From: Variovorax sp. IB41
Lineage (GTDB): Bacteria; Pseudomonadota; Gammaproteobacteria; Burkholderiales; Burkholderiaceae_C
Assembly: GCF_016405905.1 (NCBI RefSeq)
Contig: NZ_JAEFCB010000019.1
Location: forward strand, 60,402 to 124,401
DNA: 64,000 bases
Direction: 5' to 3'
In this document: positions 1 through 10,379 of the stretch, in pieces
Layout: every line of letters begins with the position of its first letter
Numbering within the stretch: position 1 is the stretch's first letter
Notes under the pieces: model-generated
Told to the model about the DNA's origin: nothing
Database searches by the model: none
The model's input: the letters and a program-made list of their open reading frames with translations, nothing else
Translations under genes and position numbers: made by a program

Positions 1-39
1 CAGTCGCTGGTGGTGAGCCACGGCTGGTTCATGCAGTAG
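1..39 (+). CDS. 3' end of an unidentified gene
   Basis: Frame 1 is open from the left edge to a TAG at 37-39 and encodes the tail SLVVSHGWFMQ. The stop lies three bases before the stop codon of the convergent MarR-GNAT gene, as expected for two back-to-back gene ends. Twelve residues are too few to identify a family. It could be chance reading frame, because the edge removes any upstream evidence. Confidence 0.35.
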   Translation, partial: QSLVVSHGWFMQ

Positions 40-42
40 GCG

Positions 43-999
43 CTACAGCTTCAGCTCCCACGTCTCGCCCACGAGTTGCTTTCCATAGCTCTCGTGCGGC
101 TCCGACTTGGTGAGCTGGAAGCCGCGCTTGGCATAAATGGCGCGCGCGGCCGTGAGGTCGCTGTTGGTCCACAGCACCATCTTTCGGTAGCCCTTGCGGC
201 GTGCGAAGGCGATGCATTCGTCGACCAGCTTGCCGCCCAGGCCGAGGCCCCGTGCGGCCGGTGACAGGATCAGGAGGCGCAACTGCGCCACGCCGGCCGA
301 CTTGCGCACCACGAAGATCGAGCCCATGCGCTCGCCGTTGAGCTCGGCGATCCAACAGCGCTCCCATTCGGGCTGGAACTTGAGCAGGAACTCCCCCGCG
401 ATCTGTGCCACCAGCGCTTCGAAGCTGCTGTCCCAGCCGTATTCGCGCGCATAGATCTCGCCGTGCTGCTGCACGACCCAGCCGATGTCGCCGGGCGCCG
501 GGTCGCGCAGGACGGCGGCCTGGGTCTTCGCGGGCGCGGCCGCAGAGTCGAGCAGCGATTGCATCGTGCCCATGGCCTGCACCAGTTGGTTTCGCTGGGC
601 CGGAGCGAGCGGCGAGAGCAGGGCGGCCGCTTCGTCGCGCGATTTCTGTTGCAGCGGCGCGAATGCGGCATGGCCGGCTTCGGTCAAGCGCAGCACGCTT
701 TGCCGGGCATCGCGCGCATGGGGCGCGCGCGTGAGCCAGCCCGCGGATTCGAAGCGGCGCAGGATGCGGCTCATGTAGCCGGCGTCGAGCCCGAGGTCGC
801 GGCCGATCTCGCTGGCGACCGCCGTTTCGCGGTGCGCCAGCTCGTACAGAACGCGCACGTCGGTCAGCGACATGTCGCTGCCCAGGTACGGATCGAGGGC
901 GCCGATCTGGCGCGTGTAGAAGCGGTTGAACTGCCGGATGGCCTTGACGGCGGCGGCGTCGACGGTGGGTGAGGGGGTGGACATAGTTGCCATTGTCAT
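43..999 (-). CDS. MarR-family regulator fused to a GNAT acetyltransferase
   Basis: This is a two-domain protein of about 318 residues. The first 150 residues are a MarR winged helix, seen in FNRFYTRQIGAL, SLTDVRVLYELAH and the wing RILRRFESAGWLTR. The C-terminal half is a GNAT N-acetyltransferase with the acetyl-CoA loop ARGLGLGGKLVDECI and the terminal AIYAKRGFQL. Such fusions are a known family in soil proteobacteria; their acceptor substrates are mostly unknown. ATG codons at 999, 993 and 984 are all possible starts. A TTG at 1020 would extend the frame, but it lies inside the putative operator, so 999 was chosen. The gene is divergent from ygiQ and probably autoregulated. Confidence 0.85.
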   Translation of the reverse strand: MTMATMSTPSPTVDAAAVKAIRQFNRFYTRQIGALDPYLGSDMSLTDVRVLYELAHRETAVASEIGRDLGLDAGYMSRILRRFESAGWLTRAPHARDARQSVLRLTEAGHAAFAPLQQKSRDEAAALLSPLAPAQRNQLVQAMGTMQSLLDSAAAPAKTQAAVLRDPAPGDIGWVVQQHGEIYAREYGWDSSFEALVAQIAGEFLLKFQPEWERCWIAELNGERMGSIFVVRKSAGVAQLRLLILSPAARGLGLGGKLVDECIAFARRKGYRKMVLWTNSDLTAARAIYAKRGFQLTKSEPHESYGKQLVGETWELKL

Positions 1000-1007
1000 T
1001 CGATTGA

Positions 1008-1020
1008 TTGACTTTGGCAA
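1008..1020. promoter_or_regulatory. Possible MarR-type operator
   Basis: The sequence TTGACTTTGGCAA is a near-palindrome with arms TTGAC and GGCAA around a TTT centre. It sits directly upstream of the MarR-GNAT start codon inside an A/T-rich patch. Its size and TTG/CAA ends resemble MarR-family sites. Autoregulation is an inference from position. Confidence 0.4.
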
Positions 1021-1139
1021 TTAATTGATGACCGCACCGAGACCCGGTCACTGGATGTTTGTCGCGACAGGCATGCTCGAAAACCCTAAAATCGAGGGTT
1101 GCCCACCACAGCGCCGCCACGGCCCTGTCCACTCCCACG

Positions 1140-3539
<2,400 letters not shown>

Positions 3540-3546
3540 TCGGACG

Positions 3547-3564
3547 GTAGCGGGCGACCGCTAC
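3547..3564. terminator. Hairpin between convergent genes
   Basis: GTAGCGG and CCGCTAC form a 7-bp stem around a GCGA loop. It lies immediately after the ygiQ stop and overlaps the stop codon of the convergent tautomerase gene. There is no clear U-run on either side, so intrinsic termination is uncertain. Confidence 0.4.
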
Positions 3565-3941
3565 GCGTACTGCATCTCGCCGTTCCCGAACGACCAGTTC
3601 TCCTTCATCACCTCCACGAGGTTGATGAACACATCCTCGCGCCGGATGCCCAGCTTCTCGTGCAGGTCGTCGGCCACGCGCCGGTAGAAGGCCTTCTTCA
3701 TCTCGACCGTGCGCCCCTGGTTCAGCGTGATCTGGATCAGCACGAAGCCCGCCGAATACGTGACGCCCAGATAACTCGCCGGATGCACCAGGCCCTGCGC
3801 GGCATGCCGCGTGATGACCTGGAACTTGTCGTCCTTGGGCACGTTGATGGTTTCCGTCATCGCCTGGTAGACCAGGTCGCCGATGGCGGGGCCCAGCGTG
3901 TCGGCCGAGGCGTCGGACAGTTCGATTCGAACGAGTGGCAT
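3561..3941 (-). CDS. Tautomerase family protein
   Basis: This 126-residue protein of the tautomerase/MIF superfamily begins MPLVRIEL, so Met removal would expose the Pro1 general base. The conserved KKAFYRRVADDLHEKLGIRREDVFINLVEV segment (given here by its key words) matches the longer single-chain tautomerases near malonate-semialdehyde decarboxylase relatives. The natural substrate cannot be told from sequence. A GGAG-type ribosome site (AGGAGAAACCTCCC) precedes the ATG. It is likely monocistronic. Confidence 0.85.
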   Translation of the reverse strand: MPLVRIELSDASADTLGPAIGDLVYQAMTETINVPKDDKFQVITRHAAQGLVHPASYLGVTYSAGFVLIQITLNQGRTVEMKKAFYRRVADDLHEKLGIRREDVFINLVEVMKENWSFGNGEMQYA

Positions 3942-3998
3942 GGGAGGTTTCTCCTGGATGGGGGTGAAGCCCAGTCTAGAGACGGCGTGCGCGGCAGG

Positions 3999-4688
3999 TC
4001 AGGTCGCGGGCGAAATACCACGCAGCCAGAAGACCCAGCCCAGCAGCGCCGCGCAGTGAAGGACGACGGTGGCGCGGTACACGCGCAGAAAACCCTGCTT
4101 GCTCGACTTGTGGCGCAGCAGCCTTTGTCCGGCCCAGGCGCCCGGCCAGCCGCCCGCCAGCGCGAGCAGGTGCAGCGTGCTTTCCTTCGTGCGCCAGCGG
4201 CCGGTCTGTGCGGCGTTCTTGTCGAGGGCGTAGGCGAAGAAGGCCAGCAGGCTCAGCCCCGGGACCACGCCGAAAACCAGCAAGGGCAAGCGGCCGGACC
4301 AGACGGCCGCGCCGATCAGTACACCGTACGCCAGGAGGAAAAGCAGGCCCCACGAGGCCGAGGGCCCGGAAGCGCTCGCGCGGCGCGGATTCGCCCGCTT
4401 GGTGGGAGCCGGAGCAGGAGCGCGTTCACGGCGGTTGACCCGCGTTTGTTTCGGCGGGGGCCGCGAAGCCTCGGCCGATGCCGCTGCCGCCTGCACGGCC
4501 ACGGCGCGCGGTCCCTTGCCGCCGACATGAATCTCTTCGAAGCTCAATGCCATGCCCACCTGCGGCAACACCCGCCGGTCGCTGAAGTCGCGCAGATGCA
4601 CGAACACATCGGCCGACACGTCGGGGCTGCGAATGAAACCGAAGCCGCGTTCGGCTTCCCATCGGACGAGTCGGCCTTGGCGTTTCAT
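3999..4688 (-). CDS. Cold-shock domain / DUF1294 membrane protein
   Basis: This is a fusion of 229 residues. Residues 1-70 form a cold-shock OB fold with RNP-like GFGFIRSPD and VFVHLRDF. A basic Pro/Ala/Arg linker of about 55 residues follows. The C-terminal half is a DUF1294 domain with hydrophobic segments GLLFLLAYGVLIGAAVW and LLVFGVVPGLSLLAFFAYALDK and the signature WRTKESTLHLLALAGGWPG. Such proteins are thought to anchor an RNA-binding domain at the inner membrane; the function is unknown. The start is fixed by the conserved MKRQGRLVRWEAERGFGFI. Confidence 0.88.
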   Translation of the reverse strand: MKRQGRLVRWEAERGFGFIRSPDVSADVFVHLRDFSDRRVLPQVGMALSFEEIHVGGKGPRAVAVQAAAASAEASRPPPKQTRVNRRERAPAPAPTKRANPRRASASGPSASWGLLFLLAYGVLIGAAVWSGRLPLLVFGVVPGLSLLAFFAYALDKNAAQTGRWRTKESTLHLLALAGGWPGAWAGQRLLRHKSSKQGFLRVYRATVVLHCAALLGWVFWLRGISPAT

Positions 4689-4948
4689 GTTTCGTGGCGG
4701 ATTGGGGGAGGGCTCATGCCTGCGATTCTCCCTTGCCCCTCCCGGCCCGCGCTTCTATCATCGGCCGCTCATGCACCTGCACCATTCTCCCCCTCCGTCG
4801 ACCCGCAGCTGACGCGCGCCTCGCGCCGCGCTCAGACCCGCAAGTGGTCGCCGTCGTCCGCCTTCTTTCGCAAGGCGGACTGACGGCCCGATGGTCATGC
4901 CCGCCTTCGACAAGAACGAGCGGCGGGCGTCATGGAGAAATTTCAACA

Positions 4949-5887
4949 ATGAACGCAAGAATGTCTGCCGCCCTGGCCTGGGGCGGCGTGTTGCTGGCCG
5001 GCGCGCTCTGGGGCGGCGGTGCCCTGGTGGCGCAATTCCTCATCGATGGCGGCATCGCGCCGCAGAGCCTGTCGCTCGCGCGCTTCGCGCTCGGGGTGCC
5101 GCTGTTGTGGTGGCTGCATTGGAGGGCGCAGCGCACGGCGCGGTCCTCCGACGCGCGCTGGCGCGACCTCACCCGGCGCGAGCAGTTCCAGGTCGTCGGC
5201 ACCGGCGCCGCGATGGCGCTCAACGTGAGCTGCTGGTTCGCGGGCATCGCGCACCTGGGCGCCGCGCTGCCGACGGTGATCTCGATCTGCTGCGCACCGG
5301 TGATCGTCGCGCTCGTCTCTGTGCTGCGTGGCTACGAGCCCTTCGGCCTGCGCCTGCTCGGCGGCCTCGTGATGGCGCTCGGGGGCGTGGCGCTGCTGGT
5401 GATGCCGGCCGGGGGATGGGGCCCGCTGCCCGCGGGTCATGCCGCGGGGCTGGCCTGGTCGTTCGGATCGGCCTTCTGCTATGCGCTGGTGGTGCTCGGC
5501 AACGCGCGCATGCCCGTGCGAGTGCCGGCCGTCACGGCATCGGCGTGGGGCATGAGCGTGGCGGCGCTGTGTATGCTCGCGGTGGCGTGGCCGTCGGGCA
5601 TCACGTGGCCGGGCGGCACGAGCCAATGGCTGGGTGCGGCCTACACCGGCGTGGTCACGACTTCGGTGGCCTACCTGGCCTTCGCCTGGGGCGCGCGGCG
5701 CCTGTCGCCGACGGCGGCGGTGGTCGGCACGCTGATCGAGCCGCTGGTGGCGGCGTTGCTGGCGGCGCTGCTGCTTGCCGAGCCGATGGCGCCCCGCCAG
5801 TGGCTGGGCGCCGTGCTGCTCGCGGTGGCCATGCTGCTGCTCATGCGGCGCGGTGCGAAGACGGCATCCGAAACAGAAGCCGACTGA
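4949..5887 (+). CDS. EamA/DMT family transporter
   Basis: This 312-residue inner-membrane protein of the drug/metabolite transporter superfamily has ten hydrophobic segments in two EamA repeats. The second repeat contains SVAYLAFAWGARRLSPTAAVVGTLIEPLVAALLAAL, a typical EamA signature (quoted in pieces). It is probably an exporter of metabolites or amino acids, with unknown substrate. The ATG at 4949 fits the start of the first membrane helix; the open frame runs further upstream without hydrophobic content. The next gene follows 37 bases downstream. Confidence 0.88.
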   Translation: MNARMSAALAWGGVLLAGALWGGGALVAQFLIDGGIAPQSLSLARFALGVPLLWWLHWRAQRTARSSDARWRDLTRREQFQVVGTGAAMALNVSCWFAGIAHLGAALPTVISICCAPVIVALVSVLRGYEPFGLRLLGGLVMALGGVALLVMPAGGWGPLPAGHAAGLAWSFGSAFCYALVVLGNARMPVRVPAVTASAWGMSVAALCMLAVAWPSGITWPGGTSQWLGAAYTGVVTTSVAYLAFAWGARRLSPTAAVVGTLIEPLVAALLAALLLAEPMAPRQWLGAVLLAVAMLLLMRRGAKTASETEAD

Positions 5888-5924
5888 AGCCAAAAGTGGT
5901 CGCTCCGTTGTATGGTGTGGCCCC

Positions 5925-6830
5925 ATGAGCAGTTCGCCCCACCTGCCGGCATCGTGGACCCGCACCCTGTGCGGCGCCGTCCTGTTCGCGGCCTCGCTGC
6001 AGCTGTGTGCCGCGGCACCCGCCGAGTCCGCAGCGCCCGCTCAGGCGCTGCGCGACACCCACCAGCGCCTGAGCGACAAGCTCGACCGCAGCAGCTTCGG
6101 CCGCCCCGTGCAGCTCGACTCGAGCGAGACGCCCGGCGGCCTGGAGGGCGACATCTACGCCGTGATCGACCACCCGCTGTCGGAGGTCACGGCGGCGTTC
6201 AAGGGGTCGGCCCACTGGTGTGAACTGCTCACGCTGCACATCAACAACCGGCGCTGCAAGATCGGCACGGCGCAGGGGCACGAGACGTTGACGCTCTATG
6301 TGGTGCGGCGCTATGACAAGCCGGTTGACCAGGCCTTCGAGCTGCCCTTCGTCTATCGTGTGGTGAGCGCGACGCCCGAGAACCTGTCCGTGGAGCTTTC
6401 GGCCGCCAGTGGTCCGTTCGGCACGAGCAATTACCGCGTCACGCTCGAGGCCGTGGCGCTCGATGAGCGCAAGAGCTTCGTGCACTTCAGCTACAGCTAC
6501 GACCACAGCATGATGGTGCGAATGGCGACCCAGGCCTACCTGGCGACCTTCGGCCGCGACAAGGTGGGGTTCACCGTGGTGGGCAAGGCGTCCGATGGCA
6601 AGCCCGAATACATCCGCGGCCCGCGCGGGCTGGTGGAGCGCAATGCGATGCGCTACTTCCTCACGCTGGACGCCTACCTCTCGACCGATGAGAAGGACGC
6701 CGCCGAGCGCCGCCAGCGCCACTGGTTCGCCGCGGCCGAGCAGTACCCGCGGCAGCTGCACGAGGTGGACCTGGACACCTACCTCGCGCTCAAGCGAGAA
6801 GACCGGCAACGCGACGGCGTCGCCCGCTGA
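5925..6830 (+). CDS. Exported conserved hypothetical protein, possibly START-like
   Basis: The product is 301 residues with a signal peptide (LCGAVLFAASLQLCAAAPAES), suggesting export. The body, from GDIYAVIDHPLSEVTAAFKG to HFSYSYDHSMM, has the alternating pattern of an SRPBCC/START-like lipid-binding fold, although no signature is decisive. The C-terminal half contains DKVGFTVVGK, RGLVERNAMRYFLTLDAYL and a charged tail. I do not recognise a characterised homologue. It lies in the same direction as the EamA transporter gene, 37 bases after it, so co-transcription is possible. Confidence 0.75.
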   Translation: MSSSPHLPASWTRTLCGAVLFAASLQLCAAAPAESAAPAQALRDTHQRLSDKLDRSSFGRPVQLDSSETPGGLEGDIYAVIDHPLSEVTAAFKGSAHWCELLTLHINNRRCKIGTAQGHETLTLYVVRRYDKPVDQAFELPFVYRVVSATPENLSVELSAASGPFGTSNYRVTLEAVALDERKSFVHFSYSYDHSMMVRMATQAYLATFGRDKVGFTVVGKASDGKPEYIRGPRGLVERNAMRYFLTLDAYLSTDEKDAAERRQRHWFAAAEQYPRQLHEVDLDTYLALKREDRQRDGVAR

Positions 6831-6836
6831 AAGTCT

Positions 6837-7712
6837 TCAGCCGGCCAGCGTGAGCAGCGGCACGTCGCGCTCGCGGCTCATGGCATCGAGCTCGGCGCGC
6901 GTGCGCGTCGCCAGCCACGCCGCCAGCGCCTCGTGCGTGGCCGCTGCCATCATGTCGGGCGGCGTCACGCCGGCGGCTTCGCACAGGCGCTGCGCGAAAT
7001 GCGGCTCCAGCGCCGCCACCGCCACGCGGCCATCGGCGCACGGGTAGACGCGGTAGCCCGCATGCGCGCCGCCCACCGCGCCCGTGGGCTGCGTGAGGCC
7101 CCAGGTGCGCGGCAGCGCGAGCCAGTCGGCCGAGGCGTTCAGCGCCACTTCGAGATAGATCCCTTCGGGCTTTTCACCGCCGCGGGCGCGCCGCAGCATG
7201 GCGGTCAGCACCGCCTCGCTCGCGAGCAAAGCGCCGCCCATGTCGGCGTAGAGCGTGGGCGGCAGCTCGGTGCCGGTGACGAGACCGCTTTCGGCGACGT
7301 AGGTGAGGTCGTGGCCCGGCTCCTCGGCGCGCTCGCCCGGCGCGCCGACGATGGCCACCTGCGAGAGCGACGGATGGCGCGCCTGCAGCGCGGGCCAGTC
7401 CAGGCCCAGCTTGCGCAGCGCGGAGGGGCGGAACGAGGTGAGCAGCACGTCGGTCTTTGCCAGGGCGGCGTGCAGATGCTGCTGTCCCGCTTCGGTCTTG
7501 AGGTCCGCTTCCTCGATGGCGATGCCTTCGTGCAGCGCGGCATACGCCGGCCGGTTGTAGAGCGCCATCGGATCGCCGGCCGGCGGTTCGAGCTTCAGGC
7601 AGCTGGCGCCCATCTGGCGGCAACGCAGCAGCGCGGCCGGGCCGGGCAGGTTGAGCGCAAGGCTCAGGACGCGCACGCCTTCGAGCGGCAGGAAGGAGGT
7701 GGGGCTGGACAT
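6837..7712 (-). CDS. CaiB/BaiF CoA-transferase, alpha-methylacyl-CoA racemase-like
   Basis: This class III CoA-transferase family protein of 291 residues is shorter than the usual 350-400. It retains the two residues that are catalytic in alpha-methylacyl-CoA racemase: His in GHDLTY (about 134) and Asp in YADMGG (about 157). That favours racemisation of branched acyl-CoA over transferase activity. The N-terminus MSSPTSFLPLEGVRVLSLAL is typical, so the 7712 start was chosen over the longer open frame. It is divergent from a 2,4-dienoyl-CoA-reductase-type SDR, so both may serve acyl-CoA breakdown. Confidence 0.85.
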   Translation of the reverse strand: MSSPTSFLPLEGVRVLSLALNLPGPAALLRCRQMGASCLKLEPPAGDPMALYNRPAYAALHEGIAIEEADLKTEAGQQHLHAALAKTDVLLTSFRPSALRKLGLDWPALQARHPSLSQVAIVGAPGERAEEPGHDLTYVAESGLVTGTELPPTLYADMGGALLASEAVLTAMLRRARGGEKPEGIYLEVALNASADWLALPRTWGLTQPTGAVGGAHAGYRVYPCADGRVAVAALEPHFAQRLCEAAGVTPPDMMAAATHEALAAWLATRTRAELDAMSRERDVPLLTLAG

Positions 7713-7864
7713 GGGTGTCGTCGATCCGCAAAACAGGTCAACGGTCATTCTCACCCGAGCGGCGAGGGAGCCAGATGCCGCAAGCCGCCGCGCGGGCGCC
7801 GCGCGTAGCATGCGCCATGGCAGCGCTCGTCCTTGCCGCTGCCGCAGACCCAAGGAGACTCCTC

Positions 7865-8767
7865 ATGTTTCAACCTTCCCTGATGAGCGGCCAGCGCATC
7901 CTCGTGACCGGCGGCGGCACGGGCCTCGGCCGCGCGATGGCCGAGCGCTTCCTCGGCCTGGGCGCCGACATCGCCATCTGCGGCCGGCGCCAGTCGGTCT
8001 GCGAGGAAACGGCGGCCGAATGGCGCCAGCAGTTTCCGGGGCGCCGCATCGACACCTTCGGCGTGGACATCCGCATCGCGCAGAGCGTGGACGAGATGGT
8101 CGAGAGCCTCTTCCAGAGCGGCGGTCTCACCGGCCTCATCAACAACGCCGCGGGCAATTTCGTCGCGCCGACCGAGAGCCTCTCGCCGCGCGCCTTCGAT
8201 GCGATCGCGAACATCGTCTTCCACGGCAGCTTCTACGTGACGCAGGCGGTGGGCAAGCGCTGGGTGGCCGAGGCCAAGTCGGGCAAGTGGAAGCAGGGCG
8301 ACCCTTTCCGCAGCGTGATGAGCATCATCGTCACCTGGGTGGACAACGGCAGCCCCTACGTCGTGCCCTCGGCCATGAGCAAGGCGGGCATCGAGGTGAT
8401 GACCAAGTCGCTCGCGGTGGAGTGGGCGCGCCACGGCATCCGCCTGAATGCCGTGGGCCCCGGCGAGATTCCCACCGAAGGCATGAGCAAGCGCCTGAAT
8501 CCGGGCGAGGAGCCCGGCGCGCGCACCAAGGAGATGAGCCCGATGGGGCGCACCGGCCGCATGAGCGAGCTGCAGAACATCGCCGCCTTCCTGATGGCGC
8601 CGGGCCAGTGCGATTGGCTCACGGGCCAGAGCATCATGATGGACGGCGCCAACGCGCTGGCCAACGGCGGCAGCTTCTACGAGCTGCGCCAGTGGAGCGA
8701 CACCGACTGGAAGGACGCGCGCGACCGCATCGAGGCGCAGAACCAGAAGGACAAGGCGCAGCGCTGA
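7865..8767 (+). CDS. SDR oxidoreductase, 2,4-dienoyl-CoA reductase type
   Basis: This 300-residue short-chain dehydrogenase has the NADP(H) motif TGGGTGLG near residue 18 and NNAAG near residue 96. The usual YxxxK is replaced by SAMSK, as in mammalian 2,4-dienoyl-CoA reductases, where Ser takes the place of Tyr in that motif. This supports reduction of 2,4-dienoyl-CoA during oxidation of unsaturated fatty acids. The long extension after GANALANGGSFYEL is also typical. AAGGAGA precedes the ATG by a good distance. The crotonase gene at 12354 would be a matching auxiliary enzyme. Confidence 0.88.
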   Translation: MFQPSLMSGQRILVTGGGTGLGRAMAERFLGLGADIAICGRRQSVCEETAAEWRQQFPGRRIDTFGVDIRIAQSVDEMVESLFQSGGLTGLINNAAGNFVAPTESLSPRAFDAIANIVFHGSFYVTQAVGKRWVAEAKSGKWKQGDPFRSVMSIIVTWVDNGSPYVVPSAMSKAGIEVMTKSLAVEWARHGIRLNAVGPGEIPTEGMSKRLNPGEEPGARTKEMSPMGRTGRMSELQNIAAFLMAPGQCDWLTGQSIMMDGANALANGGSFYELRQWSDTDWKDARDRIEAQNQKDKAQR

Positions 8768-8779
8768 GCGCGTCGTCGT

Positions 8780-9238
8780 CTACTTTTTCGGCGGCTTCAC
8801 CGCGTGCACGGTGACGGGTTTCTGCACGGGGCTGGACAGCACCAGCGAGGTGGTCACCGCGCCGTCCACCGCCAGCGCGTCCACCACGCGCTGCAGGTCG
8901 GCCGGCTCGGCGATCGCGCAGCGCACGATGAAGCAGTCTTCGCCCGTCACGCGGTCGGCGCTCAGCACCTCGGGCATGTCATGGAAGAGCTGCTGGTACC
9001 TGGCGATGCCCGCGTGCGAGGTCTGCACGCGGATGATGGCCTGCAGGCCCACGCCCAGCGCCCGCAGGTTGACGCGCGCGCCATAGCCTTCGATCACGCC
9101 AGCATCTTCCAGCTTGCGCACGCGCTCGCTCATCGCGGGCTGCGAGAGGCCGATGCGCTTGCCCAGCGCGGCCAGGCTCTGGCGCGCATCGGTCTGCAGC
9201 GCTTCGAGGATCAGTCGGTCCTTCTTGTCGATGTTCAT
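8780..9238 (-). CDS. Lrp/AsnC family transcriptional regulator
   Basis: This 152-residue protein has the N-terminal Lrp HTH (KDRLILEALQTDARQSLAALGKRIGLSQPAMSERVRKLE, quoted by its key segments) and a C-terminal RAM ligand-binding domain with GVGLQAIIRVQ and VTGEDCFIVRCAI. Lrp proteins usually sense amino acids and often control a divergent neighbour, here the GST gene at 9353. The start is set by MNIDKKDR; the upstream extension in the same frame lacks similarity. Confidence 0.92.
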   Translation of the reverse strand: MNIDKKDRLILEALQTDARQSLAALGKRIGLSQPAMSERVRKLEDAGVIEGYGARVNLRALGVGLQAIIRVQTSHAGIARYQQLFHDMPEVLSADRVTGEDCFIVRCAIAEPADLQRVVDALAVDGAVTTSLVLSSPVQKPVTVHAVKPPKK

Positions 9239-9352
9239 GGTGTGTTTCACGACCGATGGTCGATCGGTTTGCGGGCCTGATTTTCGATGGATTGCCATTC
9301 GCCGCGGGCGGGTGCGGCCGCTATCGTGGCACGTATCTTTTCAGGAGAAACC

Positions 9353-9961
9353 ATGCAACTCGTCGGCATGCTCGACTCACCCTATGTGCGCCGCGTCGCC
9401 ATTTCGCTGCGGCTGCTCGGCCTGCCGTTCGCGCATCGCCCGGTCTCGGTCTTCAGCGGCTTCGAGGCCTTTCGCGCGATCAACCCGGTGGTCAAGGCGC
9501 CCACGCTGGTGTGCGGCGACGGCACGGTGCTGATGGATTCCACCTTGATCATCGACCACGCGGAAGCCCTCGCCGGACGCAGCCTGATGCCCGCCGATGC
9601 GGCCGGCCGGCTGCGCGGCCTGCGCACTGTCGGCCTGGCGCTCGCGGCGTGCGAGAAGACCGTGCAGATCGTCTACGAACACAACCTGCGCCCGGCCGAG
9701 AAGCTGCACCAGCCGTGGCTCGATCGCGTTCAGGGGCAGCTCGTCGCGGCGTACTCGGCGCTCGAGCAGGAGGCGGCTGCAACGCCGTTGCCTTCCGACG
9801 AATCGACGATGACGCAGGCTGGCATTTCGTCGGCCGTCGCCTGGGCCTTCACGCAGCTGATGCTGCCCGAGGTCATCGTGCCGGGCCGTTTTCCGACGCT
9901 GGCGGCCTACTCCGCGCGCGCGGAAAACCTGCCGGCGTTCCTGGCATCGCCTCAGGTGTAG
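9353..9961 (+). CDS. Glutathione S-transferase family protein
   Basis: This 202-residue cytosolic protein has an N-terminal thioredoxin-like domain (MQLVGMLDSPYVRRVAISL) with Ser at the usual catalytic position. The glutathione-binding region is VKAPTLVCGDGTVLMDSTLIIDH, followed by an all-helical C-terminal domain. The substrate is unknown. TCAGGAGAAACC precedes the ATG. It is divergent from the Lrp gene and convergent, two bases away, with the DUF488 gene. Confidence 0.9.
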   Translation: MQLVGMLDSPYVRRVAISLRLLGLPFAHRPVSVFSGFEAFRAINPVVKAPTLVCGDGTVLMDSTLIIDHAEALAGRSLMPADAAGRLRGLRTVGLALAACEKTVQIVYEHNLRPAEKLHQPWLDRVQGQLVAAYSALEQEAAATPLPSDESTMTQAGISSAVAWAFTQLMLPEVIVPGRFPTLAAYSARAENLPAFLASPQV

Positions 9962-9962
9962 T

Positions 9963-10361
9963 TCAGTCCGCGATGTCCGCGCCGCGCTCGGCCAGCAGGC
10001 CGCGCAGCAGCGAGCGATGGCAGCGCGATTCGTCCTCGCAATAGCAGCCGACCGCCAGCGCGGTGCCGTGCGAAAGCGCAGCCAGCAGGTCGAGGCTGCG
10101 GCTCGCGTCGGCCTCGGCCATCTCGGACTTGTACTTGCGCGCGAAGGCGTTCCATTGCGCGGGCTCTTGCGTCGCTTGCGCCTCCTGTCCGAGCTTCATC
10201 GTCTCGGCGGACGGCGCGAGGTTCGGGTACCACACGTCGTACCAGTTTTGCGAGGCGAATTCGGTCTTCGGAACGCCGCGCGGCGGGCGGCGCACGGTGC
10301 CGACGCGCAGGCCCTCGCCGGGTGCGCGCGGTGTGCCCAGGCGAACGATGCGGATGCTCAT
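9963..10361 (-). CDS. DUF488 family protein
   Basis: This 132-residue protein carries DUF488 hallmarks: an early RLGTPR, the WYDVWYPNLAPS segment, WNAFARKYKSEM, and the closing CYCEDESRCHRSLLRGLLAERGA with its Cys/His residues (quoted in key words). The family is widespread in bacteria and its function is not established; the Cys-rich end suggests metal binding or nuclease-like chemistry. It is preceded by GGAGGACCACC and lies just upstream of phoX on the same strand. Confidence 0.88.
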   Translation of the reverse strand: MSIRIVRLGTPRAPGEGLRVGTVRRPPRGVPKTEFASQNWYDVWYPNLAPSAETMKLGQEAQATQEPAQWNAFARKYKSEMAEADASRSLDLLAALSHGTALAVGCYCEDESRCHRSLLRGLLAERGADIAD

Positions 10362-10379
10362 GGTGGTCCTCCGTTTTTT

